From NCBI GenBank assembly GCA_020342235.1, contig CP073215.1, positions 1,736,001 through 1,800,000 on the forward strand: 64,000 bases of DNA, read 5' to 3'. Shown here one piece after another: positions 30,086-39,539 of the stretch (its first letter is position 1; each line of letters begins with the position of its first letter). Under the pieces are notes generated by a model that did not search any database, was not told the DNA's origin, and saw only the letters and a list, made by a program, of their open reading frames with translations. The position numbers and the translations under genes were made by a program. This DNA comes from Saccharomycopsis phalli. Its lineage: Eukaryota > Ascomycota > Saccharomycetes > Ascoideales > Saccharomycopsidaceae.

Positions 30086-30898
30086 TTATTGCTCAAGACT
30101 CTCCTTGATTAATCTCGATAACTGGTCAAGTTTGATATTCTCACTACTGATTATTGGATTGGTGGTGTTGGTACTCGATACCCGGTTGTCACTGGTTTTC
30201 TCAATGAGCCCCACATCCTTGTTGATGAGCACGTAGTCGCCGCTGATGTCAAACGACTTCTGTTCACCTATGAGCTTGACGAACTCTTCGTCATATATAT
30301 TGAGATAGTCCTGTAGCAACACCAGGCTGATTTTCGAGGTGATCTGGGAGTTCCCGTTGGTGTAGCCCTTGTATATTAAGACCAAAATCAACCGGCGGAT
30401 GCTGTTCTCAAACGAGTTGGAGAGGTACGAGTTTAGGATCAAGTCTTGGTATGCGTCCTCGCTGCGCAACAACTTCCAGAAAGCAGCAAATTTGGCTGAA
30501 GTTAAGAGCAAATACAAGTCCCTAATCTTGGACACGGAGTCGCAGAATTGAGTCACCGCTGGGTCCTGACTGCGCAAGTTGGAGACGTCACTCAAGACAT
30601 ACACTGGGAGAAGATGCAAGTACAACTCAAAGTCTGAGTCGCAGAACTTTGTGAGTCCCAATAGCAAAACGTTCACGGTGCATTCCTCGCGCTCTTCTGT
30701 TAATGCCTCGGAAGATAACTCGTATAGTTTGAGAAGCGCCAAGTTGGCGTTGGCGTCGCTAAAGTTTTGCTGGCATTGCACCTTGATGTAGTCCTCCAAG
30801 TCCTTGATCACAGAGACATCATAACGCTTGAGTGTCGTCAATGTTTCGGTGATGGACGCTGGTCGTTGGGCAGGGGCTTCTATTAATGTATTGTTCAT
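30086..30898 (-). CDS. Translation initiation factor eIF3 subunit k
   Basis: The 270-residue protein resembles human eIF3k (218 residues) along its length. LKRYDVSVIKDLEDYI and NANLALLKLYEL match the HEAT-like N-terminal helices of eIF3k (human IDRYNPENLATLERYV and EANLAVLKLYQF). AKFAAFWKLL and FENSIRRLILVLI align with FQAFWQAL and FEDSVRKFI. eIF3k is a non-essential peripheral PCI/HEAT subunit that pairs with eIF3l. It is absent from Saccharomyces cerevisiae, so its presence excludes that family. The frame is open slightly upstream but the first codon there is TTG; the ATG at 30898 is used. An extended, Ser/Thr-rich C-terminus is specific to this lineage. Confidence 0.85.
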   Translation of the reverse strand: MNNTLIEAPAQRPASITETLTTLKRYDVSVIKDLEDYIKVQCQQNFSDANANLALLKLYELSSEALTEEREECTVNVLLLGLTKFCDSDFELYLHLLPVYVLSDVSNLRSQDPAVTQFCDSVSKIRDLYLLLTSAKFAAFWKLLRSEDAYQDLILNSYLSNSFENSIRRLILVLIYKGYTNGNSQITSKISLVLLQDYLNIYDEEFVKLIGEQKSFDISGDYVLINKDVGLIEKTSDNRVSSTNTTNPIISSENIKLDQLSRLIKESLEQ

Positions 30899-30989
30899 TG
30901 AGGCAAATGTATATTGTAACGTCTGCAATTGTTAAATTTTTCGAACGCAGTTACCCGGGCGCGACTACAGCGGATATACTTATACTATA

Positions 30990-31856
30990 TTACTGGAAAC
31001 TTAGCACTTCCTGGATATACTTGTCAAAGGGAAATATGGCAACGCCCTTCTCCTGGCCGTCAAATTTCTTGAACGAGTTGGTGCACCGTAATAACCAAAT
31101 CAAGCTCTCCACATAGCTGTCAAACTTCAAGTAGATTCCCCCACCACCATGGCTGAACTTTTGGAAAACGTACAACACCGTGTCGGTTGGAAGACGGTAC
31201 CCGAAATTCTTTAAGGTCTCCTGGTACTCGCTGAACGTGATTGTGTTGCTTTTGTCCTTGTCGTACACCGTAAATACTTTTCGCCAGTGCGAGATGTAGT
31301 TCCACAAGTGGTAAAACTCGCGAAAGTCAATTGTCCCGGACGAGTCCTTGTCAAATAACTTGATCATCACCCGCACAGTAGAAAGCTGGAATTGTGTCTT
31401 GTCGGTGTTGTACAACGCCATTGCCAACTCGTTCTCGCTCAAAAACCCGCTGCCGTTCCGGTCGACTTTGTTAAACAACACCCGCAACAGAGCCTCCACC
31501 CGTTCTGCATCCGACGTGTTCTGCGCTGCCAAAGGATTAGGCTGCCGGATTTCCTGCGGCGGCTGCTGCTGGTACACGGGAACCAGCTGCAGCAGGCGCG
31601 AGGCCTGTTGGGGGTGAAGTGGGGGTGGCTGTTGCCGGGGTGGCTGCTGCTGCTGCTGCTGCGGCGGCGGTGGCGGTTGCTGCTGGAACTGTGGGGCGTT
31701 CAAATGTAGCTGCTGCGTCGGTTGCTGCTGGAACTGATATTGCTGCGGCAATGGCCGTTGGTAGCCCTGGTGCGGCTGCCCCTGAGGAGGCGGCTTCTTC
31801 TGCATCCGCTGATGCTGCTGCTTATGATTCTGGCCGTTGGTGGAGTTTGGGCTCAT
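30990..31856 (-). CDS. PEF1: Penta-EF-hand protein Pef1 (ALG-2-like)
   Basis: The 288-residue protein has a Pro/Gln-rich low-complexity N-terminus (1-110) and a C-terminal penta-EF-hand domain. Three calcium loops are complete: DRNGSGFLSENE (132-143), DKDSSGTIDFRE (169-180) and DKDKSNTITFSE (199-210). The second and fifth hands are degenerate, as is usual in ALG-2/peflin relatives. The yeast counterpart is YGR058W/Pef1, involved in cation-dependent polar growth. The poly-Gln/Pro N-terminus is encoded by CAG/CAA and CCN runs and is likely to vary in length between strains. The start is the ATG at 31856; a CACGTG lies 156 bp upstream. Confidence 0.92.
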   Translation of the reverse strand: MSPNSTNGQNHKQQHQRMQKKPPPQGQPHQGYQRPLPQQYQFQQQPTQQLHLNAPQFQQQPPPPPQQQQQQPPRQQPPPLHPQQASRLLQLVPVYQQQPPQEIRQPNPLAAQNTSDAERVEALLRVLFNKVDRNGSGFLSENELAMALYNTDKTQFQLSTVRVMIKLFDKDSSGTIDFREFYHLWNYISHWRKVFTVYDKDKSNTITFSEYQETLKNFGYRLPTDTVLYVFQKFSHGGGGIYLKFDSYVESLIWLLRCTNSFKKFDGQEKGVAIFPFDKYIQEVLSFQ

Positions 31857-32011
31857 TCTGGTAAACGCCTGCTTTGGCGTGGGGAAAACCTGACTGTCAG
31901 TATGGCGGCCTTGACCCGGACGTAACTTACCACAAGCTCGTCTGTGTTTCTTCTGGACATGTGGTTATAAATTCTAGATGCCCAAGATCCGTTTTATTAT
32001 TACTTCGAAGT

Positions 32012-32017
32012 CACGTG
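32012..32017. promoter_or_regulatory. TCACGTGA palindrome upstream of PEF1
   Basis: An 8-base palindrome TCACGTGA lies between the PEF1 start codon and the RPS10 stop. It matches the extended Cbf1 recognition site. Its spacing from the PEF1 ATG (about 155 bp) fits a promoter element. Confidence 0.4.
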
Positions 32018-32112
32018 ATCCAGGACCCGTCATTTTGTTTACGCGCTCCGCCCGCCAGCTACTACAATAATTATTCAGTACATTCAATTAAAATTTACAT
32101 CAGTATCCTATT

Positions 32113-32582
32113 TTAATCTCTACCTCTACCAGCGACTCTTCTTCCTGGACCCCCTGGACCTGCACGTCCACCTCTGAAACCTGGCTTTTGTCTTTCTGGG
32201 ATAGACTCCTTTAATCTGGTGATTGGCAAGATTCCCTCTGGAACGTGCAACCACTCTCTCAAGAACTCAACACCTTCGTCAGTCAAGGTGTAGTAGTAGT
32301 ATTGCCACGAGAATTGGGTCTTGACGTATCCCTTGGAGGTCAAGGATTGCAATGCCTTGATCACATACAAGTTCTTGGTGTCAATAACATCGTGCTTAAT
32401 TTCAAAATCCTTCTTAGCAACAACTACACCCTCTATCTTGTTAGTATTCTGCAATCACTTCTCTGGATCCTGGTCCGTCTCTTTCTCTCTCAAAAATTCT
32501 CGCCATCATCCATTCTTAATCTCTACATACCTTGGAAAAGATATTGGTGGATTTTTTTTCTGTCTTCCTTTGGAATAAGCAT
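32113..32582 (-). CDS. RPS10: 40S ribosomal protein S10 (eS10), one intron
   Basis: Exon 1 is 32531-32582 (MLIPKEDRKKIHQYLFQ plus one base), a 98-nt intron spans 32433-32530 (GTATGT donor, TACTAAC branch point, TAG acceptor), and exon 2 is 32113-32432. The spliced protein is 123 residues. The eS10 core EGVVVAKKDFEIKH, NLYVIKALQSLTSKGYVKTQ and FSWQYYYYTLT is almost invariant. The tail FRGGRAGPGGPGRRVAGRGRD is Arg/Gly-rich, as in many eukaryotes but unlike the shorter Saccharomyces form. The intron sits early in the coding region, as in the yeast RPS10 genes. The upstream 370 bp hold two CACGTG motifs and a poly-A tract, consistent with a ribosomal-protein promoter of Candida type. Confidence 0.97.
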
Positions 32583-32658
32583 ATTGTTACAATTCACTAA
32601 TCACAATAGTATTTATGAATTTTTTCACCTATCATTTTTTTACACCCAAAAGTTTACA

Positions 32659-32739
32659 CACGTGACCAGTATTCAATCCCCATTTTGATTTCATGGGCAC
32701 TTTGCCAGTCACGCATGAAGCCCGGTAACAACGCACGTG
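32659..32739. promoter_or_regulatory. Two CACGTG sites in the RPS10 promoter
   Basis: CACGTG occurs at 32659-32664 (as ACACGTGACC) and at 32734-32739 (as GCACGTGAAC), 77 and 152 bases upstream of the RPS10 ATG. In Candida albicans, ribosomal-protein promoters are known to use Tbf1 and Cbf1, and CACGTG is the Cbf1 core. I did not find a clear Tbf1 element. A 14-base A run lies further upstream at about 32883. Confidence 0.55.
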
Positions 32740-32950
32740 AACATAGCGTGATACACCACGCCACAGTACGGGTCTCAGCTACTGAATTATAAAGAACATA
32801 GTATTCCTACTATACTCAAACCAGAGTATACCGTAATCTAACCCAAACCAAAGTACACATTCGTAGCTGCTATAAAAGCCATAAAAAAAAAAAAACGTTC
32901 TGTTAGCCTGTTGTTTCTTCATTGCATCATTCAACAGACACATAATTGAG

Positions 32951-33604
32951 TCATGGCAAGTTTAATTGCTTCTTCAATTCATTAGAAGCCTGCTCGTTCT
33001 GACCAACCGCAAGAGGAAGACCTCCATATGGGTACGGTGGATATCCGTAGAAATTTGGATGTGGAGGAGGTGGAGGGTACCCGTTGAAAGAGTGGCCAAA
33101 TGGAGGAAAGAAACCTACCGGAGGTTGATTGTAGTTTGGAATTCCATGTGGTGGATTCATATGTGGGGGAGGAAGTTGATTTGGGGGAGGTAAATGATTT
33201 GGAGGAGGTTGACTCGCAGGAGATTGATTTGAAGGAGGTTGACTCGCAGGAGGTTGATTTGAAGGAGGTTGATTCACAGGAGGTTGATTCGAAGGAGCGT
33301 TGGAAGACGCAACCAAGTCGTCAAAGGATATCTTTGTGCCCTGCTGTCCAGGAGGACTGTTTGTAGATCTGAAGCTGGGTTTTGGCAAGTCGCTTAGTTT
33401 CGGCGCCGAGCCGTGAAACGACGATCCTGCGTAGGAACCCTCGGTCTTTTTCAGCTTGTCGTGCTTTTGCTTATTGTGGCTAGTATTGGCTGCTTTGCCA
33501 CCATTCACCAGTCTCCCCCTTGTTCTTCGCTTGGAGTTAGTCTTTGGGACCAGGTCGGAGGAGAAATTCACGGGTTTACCATTAGGTAGTACGGGAGTGG
33601 ACAT
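32951..33604 (-). CDS. EDC1: Edc1/Edc2-like enhancer of mRNA decapping
   Basis: The 217-residue, disordered, Pro/Asn-rich protein carries the two short motifs that define Edc1-type decapping activators: YAGSSF (58-63), which activates Dcp2, and LPKPSF (73-78), which docks on the EVH1 domain of Dcp1. The first 55 residues are basic (KRRTRGRLVNGG, KQKHDKLKK), fitting RNA binding. The middle (about 103-150) is an expanded SNQPPASQPP-type repeat, and the end is Pro/Tyr/Gly-rich. Outside the motifs I see no similarity to a folded domain. The 362 bp upstream contain the promoter and nothing else recognised. Confidence 0.8.
   Translation of the reverse strand: MSTPVLPNGKPVNFSSDLVPKTNSKRRTRGRLVNGGKAANTSHNKQKHDKLKKTEGSYAGSSFHGSAPKLSDLPKPSFRSTNSPPGQQGTKISFDDLVASSNAPSNQPPVNQPPSNQPPASQPPSNQSPASQPPPNHLPPPNQLPPPHMNPPHGIPNYNQPPVGFFPPFGHSFNGYPPPPPHPNFYGYPPYPYGGLPLAVGQNEQASNELKKQLNLP
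33165..33300. repeat. Internal coding repeat of the EDC1-like gene
   Basis: Imperfect 15- and 30-base units (plus-strand form GGAGGTTGAYTYRMAGGA) are tandemly arranged and encode the (S/P)NQPPASQPP-like repeats. Unit length is a multiple of three, so copy-number change would keep the frame open. Confidence 0.75.
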
Positions 33605-33966
33605 GACTTTTTGGGTATTGCTGCTTGTATTCTAACTATGTATCATAGACCAAGTACTGGGCTTTCCTTGGTTTGTTGGCCAAACGCATAGTCACAGGTT
33701 ATGTGCCCGTGCTACAGGGTGAGCATAACATTAATCAAACAGTAATATACAACGGCTAAACTATAAAGCGAACGACACGGGTGACGATAAAAGCAGCAGT
33801 AAGAAAGTAACAGGAAGAAACAGAAGTGACCAGTGGCGAAAAGACGGGAGTTGGGGGTGCGTGAGAAGTCGGAAAGAATGAAAATGAGAAAAATAAAACG
33901 AACATGTAGTTGAGGTGGTCGCGTAGTCTGGGTGATTCGTAAAACATAACATCAGGTGAACCCTGT

Positions 33967-35067
33967 CTATCGGCTGCTCAAGCGGTTTTGATTCGCGAGC
34001 ATACCTGGCTTGACGGTTCTGGCGTCCTGCAAGTCGCACGACGGCTGGATTTCGTTGATAACTTGCATGGAGATTGGGGAGAAGGACCGCTCGGATCGCT
34101 TTGGTTTTATGGAGGAGATTTTTGGGGAGCTGGACAAGACCTTTGGTGGCATGACGTAATCCATGTGGGGTTTTTCCAATTCGACTGCAGAGTGGTTTTC
34201 CTCGTCACCACACATGTATACCGAGCTTCTGTAGCTCAAAGGCGAGCTGATGTCGCTTGGAGAAGGCCCTGGCTTTTCTCGTGAGGGACTGAAGTACATG
34301 GATAACTGGTGGACGCGCTTTTTGGAGTTGGAAGTGAGCGAACGAACCGACATCGCCGAGGACGACTTCTTTCGGAGCTCAAGAGCAGATCCGGGGCATG
34401 AAATATTGATTGCCGACTTGTTGAGCGATAGGAGACTGCTGCTGGACGATTGCCGGCAATGCTCGTTTGTCACCTGGCTGTTTAATGTCGACTGAGAGGT
34501 CTTGGAGTGAAGATGTGGCACGTCGGTAGGTTCCATGAAGTTGATGGAGTCGAATAAGTTGTGAATGAATGATGTTGCGTCCTCCGAGTTGTCGAGATAC
34601 CCAGGCGCGCCAATCTCCTTGTCTGGGGACTCGGAAAGAGTGGTACACGCGGAAGAAGCCTTGCTGATGCCATCATGCTCAAAGATGTAGGACGATCGGG
34701 ACGCCCTACTGCTCTCGGGGACCTGGTACTTTTGTTCATATGTCAAGACGGTGGCCTTTAACTCTTCCACCTGGTTGATCAATATCTGGTTCTGGCTTTC
34801 CTGTAACTTCAACTTTTCCAACAACTCGATGTTGGTCTTTTCGTAAACATGGATTAAATCTTCGTCCTCCTCTTGGCACTGATCAAGATCGTCCTCTACG
34901 TCTACCTCTTTCTCCAATATCTGCTCGACTGCAGCTAGAGTCTTCTCCAGAGTCTTCTCATTTAACGATTGGCAAAGAGCCACAACCTGCTCCTTCAAGA
35001 GTGCAATTTGCTTATCCTTTAAGGCTATCTGGGAATCCTGGTGGGATCTAAAGAGTTTTTTGAGCAT
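33967..35067 (-). CDS. Coiled-coil, serine-rich protein of unknown function
   Basis: I do not recognise this 366-residue protein. Residues 1-130 are strongly heptad-patterned (LKDKQIALLKEQVVALCQSL, NIELLEKLKLQESQNQILINQVEELKA), with an acidic break (EVDVEDDLDQCQEEDEDL) between two coiled-coil segments. The remainder is Ser-rich and probably phosphorylated, with basic patches (SNSKKRVHQL, KPKRSERSFSP) and many SP/TP sites. This layout is common in spindle-pole, cortex or septin-associated scaffolds, but no specific family is claimed. The open frame extends upstream to 35085 only through a GTG, so the ATG at 35067 is used. It borders the large gene-free interval. Confidence 0.65.
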   Translation of the reverse strand: MLKKLFRSHQDSQIALKDKQIALLKEQVVALCQSLNEKTLEKTLAAVEQILEKEVDVEDDLDQCQEEDEDLIHVYEKTNIELLEKLKLQESQNQILINQVEELKATVLTYEQKYQVPESSRASRSSYIFEHDGISKASSACTTLSESPDKEIGAPGYLDNSEDATSFIHNLFDSINFMEPTDVPHLHSKTSQSTLNSQVTNEHCRQSSSSSLLSLNKSAINISCPGSALELRKKSSSAMSVRSLTSNSKKRVHQLSMYFSPSREKPGPSPSDISSPLSYRSSVYMCGDEENHSAVELEKPHMDYVMPPKVLSSSPKISSIKPKRSERSFSPISMQVINEIQPSCDLQDARTVKPGMLANQNRLSSR

Positions 35068-36620
35068 TGTCAAGGGTATATCCACGACAGGTTGTGCGCG
35101 TTATTAATGAAAGTATATGGTATAGAGAATATCTGCGTGAGGAAAAAGCAGGAGATTTACTCATTAATATGGCAATAAGCAAACAAACTTGTAACTCTAA
35201 GACATAAAAATTTGTCCAGTAAACAAATAGAGCCGTGGCTGCAGCCCGATTCAGCAGGGTGAATTCGGGATTTACGCATGCCAAAAGTATACTTGTTTAC
35301 ACCCTGAAGTGTGGTGGCCACGCCGATCCTCATCTGTCAGAAGTCTCGCCGATCCTTACTATCCAACAAGTACACATTGCTCGCGACTTTGGGCGATACG
35401 AAAGAGAAATATCTCTTTACAAGAATTGCCACTTTGTATGTGGATTTGGATTCTAAGTGGATCTCTGCGAGAACATGCTGCTGCGTGTCACAGCAGAAAA
35501 ACGTGAAAAGACGCACCAGAATGCCATAATCACAGCCGAGGGAGCTTGTATCTTGGGAATGTACCAGAAAGAAATGCCGAGTAGTTCCAGGAAATTGCGA
35601 AAGGGAAATTGCCAGTGGATGTGACAAATGGTATATCTTTGTAGCCACCGGCCCATTCTGATTTGCATGGCTTGTGGAAACGTCGCTTGTCCTCCCAATA
35701 CTACTGCAATTCGGTATTCACCCAGTAGCCCACCATGCCCCTGGATAGCTTACATGTTCTCTTTGCAATTCTGTATGACATGGTGGCACTAGTGCCCAAT
35801 GCTCAAAAGAGCTATAGTCCGAGACCCGAGACCCTCTTTCTGGGGCCAGCCTTTGGATCGTGTGCCGCTAGCCTATGATGCTCGTCCCACATGAGCCGCA
35901 AGGGCTCGTGACCATAAATGGGTCGGCCAGTAGCCACGCCGAACCAAGGGGGTCTTTTCTCAGCGGGACTCTCGTGCTAGGGGGTGGGTTTCGTGCGATG
36001 TTGTGACATTGGTGGCGTGGGGCATTTTGACTCTGGGTACCTTTGAAAACCGTCCTGAGGGTCTCTTGCAGCGTAGTGCTTGAGTGGGTTTGCCCAGAAA
36101 TAACTGGTTTATTGGTTCGTCAGCGTCGCAACAATCGCCGACACGCAAGATCTGTGGCCAATTCAGCAGTATCTGTAGGAACATAGAGCGTCCAAGCACT
36201 GTCGATGCGCGATCTTCTTCAGTTGCAAGTAGTGGATCTGTGATCTCCGTTTAAAGTTCGATACCGGGTTCAAGGTCACCGTGGTAGATCTTTGGGAGCG
36301 TTCGCTTACTGGCAGATTCATTTTCAGACACTCCCTGTAGACAGACCGAGATTCGGCGTAATACTCAATACATTTCTTCTTTCGTCAACGGTGTCATGCT
36401 ATTTGCCAACCTCGGTCCCACCGGCAAAACCCAATGGGTAGACAATAAACTACATCCACTCGCCAATTATAGAATGCGTACCGTTGGGACTTAGTAGCCC
36501 CATCCCGTCGTTTACGTATATAAAGTATCTTAGCTACTACCACAGGCTGATCGTTGAGCCCGACAATCCACGAAATTCACCAGCACACAAACCTGCTTGA
36601 CGTCTTGCTGGAATATTCGG

Positions 36621-36779
36621 ATGTCATTTGACTCATTAGTTGATCCATTGGCCAGTTATGCACTTTACATTTTGTACAACTCTTGGAAAAGATCGAGTCA
36701 AACTACCCTACAAATGCAGCCACATGCCCCCCGTCCCTCCTTTGCTCAAGACCACCAGCTCCAACTAGTATTCTTTTGA
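36621..36779 (+). CDS. Small hypothetical ORF behind a TATA box
   Basis: A 52-codon open frame (MSFDSLVDPLASYALYILYN start, QLQLVFF end) begins 97 bases after TATATAAA (36517-36524). The N-terminal half is hydrophobic. No motif is recognised. It may be a short real gene, the surviving start of a decayed gene, or chance. Confidence 0.2.
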   Translation: MSFDSLVDPLASYALYILYNSWKRSSQTTLQMQPHAPRPSFAQDHQLQLVFF

Positions 36780-37238
36780 GCTTGTAGATGGTAGCCAAGC
36801 TAATTGGGCTGGCCTTATTTTCGCTCTTGGTATGTTAGAAATTAGACTGATGGTAGAGCAGGATGCTCATTGGCAATCTACATTTTCTGGCTGCAATGGA
36901 AGAAAAAGACTCGCCAAGACCAAGCAATGCTCCTCCAATACTGAAGTCCGTTCCAAATTGTGAAATTAGGCATGCAAGCAACTTCTCCACCGCAAAAAAC
37001 GGCATTTATTGACCGAGCCAATTCCCGAAACCATCCAAAACAGATTTGAGGCAGCTTCGAGAAACAATTTGACATTACATACCTATAATTTCATTTTTTT
37101 CAATTTTCTCGCTTCTCTACGTAAATTCTGTATCCATCTGTACTGCTTTGAAACACCCATAGTCTCCTCAACATGCCACCAGTAAAATCAGCTATATGCC
37201 TCGATATTAGCATAGGCACATATCTTCGTAAATGGGAG

Positions 37239-37286
37239 TAAGCCGAAGTCAGTGTTAGCCGAAGCCAGGGTAGGCCGGAGTCTAGC
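37239..37286. repeat. 16-nt imperfect triplication
   Basis: Three adjacent 16-base units of the form TWRGCCGRAGYCWRBS occur in the gene-free interval. They are short and imperfect and lie within no open frame of note. Confidence 0.6.
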
Positions 37287-39021
37287 TTCACACAATCGCC
37301 ACAAGGGCGGTGCCAAAGTCTATTTCAATGTTTGTCGTGTAAAATAATTGCACAACAGAAAAAAAAAAGCCCCAATAGCTGCCGCCCTAGTTTAGTACCA
37401 CCTCACAAGATTATGGAGCATCATGCATTTGATGGTCTAGAACCGTTCGATGTCAGACCCATGTAACGAGATATATTAGTGAGGTCGATCATGCATTTAA
37501 GGAACTCACAAAGCCCATGGCGTAAAGGGCCATAAAACAAAAGGAAATTTATGGAAAAAATATTGCCTGATGATGCACTTGGTCCCAATAATAGCCGAGT
37601 CGATTCTTTTGCGAGCCAGTAAAGTTTACAGGCACTACCGGGATAATTCACCCGCAGGTATGAATTTTAGCGACGCTAGCTGTTGCATTGGAATACTCAA
37701 ATTTATCGCATCAGTTAGAACGCAGGTCATTACCGTATCACTCGCTCAGTTTATCTGCTATTTTCTTGATTTATTGGGTTTCGATTCAAGACACGTATGC
37801 CGGTTGGTGTCTAAGCATGCAGATGGGACAATGGAGTAAAAAGGAGATTGGCTGTATGTACAAGGCTTTGCTAATAAAAGGTTGGGGCAGGAATTCAGAC
37901 ACATTGCCACTGTAGTAAACATGATCTGGTACCTGTATCGCTTAAGCCACTATAATACCATATCCTGACGCCTAGTTCTCTGCGGTATATTATTTGGGCT
38001 GAGGGACGTTTCACATTTTCCATCATCGTCCAATCAGATGGCCGGATAGGTTCATCACACTATTTACCACAACAATAGGGGTACTTGATAATGGTGCTAC
38101 ACCCCATTGTGTCTCTCATTTTTTACTCTGACACTTGCTAATAGCTCGGTTCTTTGTCTAGCAAGTACCCGGCTATTTATATTCCATGTCTGGCTAAACT
38201 GAGACCAAATGCCGGAACTCTTTCCGTCCTCTTGTCTTTCTATGGCTGTTTCTGCATTCATGTTTGCCAATTTTTCCTGTTGACCGGCATGTGTTACCGA
38301 TTGGCCTACACAGAGCCAGTGTGTTGACATCAATCTCAGGTATGATCAGTTTTGGTCTGCCACACTGACATTCCAGAAGCATACCCTCGGCTGAATATCA
38401 TGAGAGACATCATGGAATTATCTGAACATATTCTGTAATTTGTTCTAATTATATCCTGCTGATGAATTTTCTTGCAGATGAATTTTTTCGTCAAATGAGG
38501 TGATTGCAGCAGGCCCAATATCTGCATTAGAGGCACCAGTGAATGTTGGTCTATATTCGATTTCAAGTACCCTCAAACGTAGAAAATCATATAGATATAT
38601 TCTGTTCCGGTATCTTATATTACCCTGGTGTAGTAGTAACGTTTGAAAATTCCTTGATATGGTAGTTAATTCTTGTTCCGTTTGTTGAGTCCAATCCTAC
38701 CAGAAATCAACTGTTTGGCATCCAGCGGATTAATATTCAGACAAAAAAGTACCAATATGGTCTTCATAAACACAGTTTTAGAGGTTCGAAGCAAGAAATG
38801 TTTGTGAGAGTTTAGCAATGAATGACTTCCACTCTGTGGACCTTGGCCACCAAAAAAGGACCGGAATTTGGTGCATCCATTTTACGGCTTCGTGGAAATG
38901 TCATTGTCATTAGATTTTTATGGCCTGATTTGAAGTACTCTTAATCCTTTTCCGCTGGGGCTACCGCTTATCATGTAAGGGAGTAAGCCTCATTGATAGC
39001 TGATCACTTACAAAAACTCTA

Positions 39022-39539
39022 CAGTTTCTGAATCTGTTTGAGTTTGCTACATGGGGCCATTGTGGAAAAGGGCTTATGGATACGAGTGCAGATGTAGTCA
39101 TTGTAGAGTCAATCCCGTTTAAGGATGTCGTTATTATTGGACGGTCCTTGGTGTTGACTAAGCACCAGCAGATAATATTCTCGGTAGATGGAAGTAGGGA
39201 ACAGTAGAAGAACCCACGTGAGGACTTTATTCTGCTACTAAGGAAAGGCGACTTCATCTTGAGTTATCACTAGTACGTAGAGCTTCCCCACTTGTGACCC
39301 AGCGGGTGTCCGATTTCCAGTACGTCTCACGGCATTTTCCGCCTCTTGGTGTCCGCTGATCAGTTCCGTGTATTGATGATGCCAAGACGCTCCAGCCAGT
39401 ACATTTTGCGTATCATCCTACTTTGTTTGGCCATGATGTAGACAGCTTGACGTTGCTAACACTCCTTCACTTGCCAACCAAAGTGGAAAATCCAGCTAAG
39501 GCTACCAATACAATGTTTTCGTATACAAAGAATTCTTGA
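39022..39539 (+). pseudogene. Coding-like remnants, gene not identified
   Basis: Frame 39022-39204 is open for 61 codons (FLNLFEFATWGHCGKGL ... VVIVESIPFKDVVIIG ... LTKHQQIIFSVDG) before TAG. A second stretch, 39360-39536, is open for 59 codons (DDAKTLQPVHFAYHPTLFGH ... LLHLPTKVENPAKAT) before TGA. The amino-acid composition is protein-like and codon choice resembles the neighbours, which suggests decayed exons of one gene. I cannot name the family. Chance open frames in moderately GC DNA remain possible. Confidence 0.3.

Noticed and set aside
36235-36290. Possible tRNA B-box (GGGTTCAAGGTC)
   Set aside because: No matching A-box or foldable acceptor stem was found around it.
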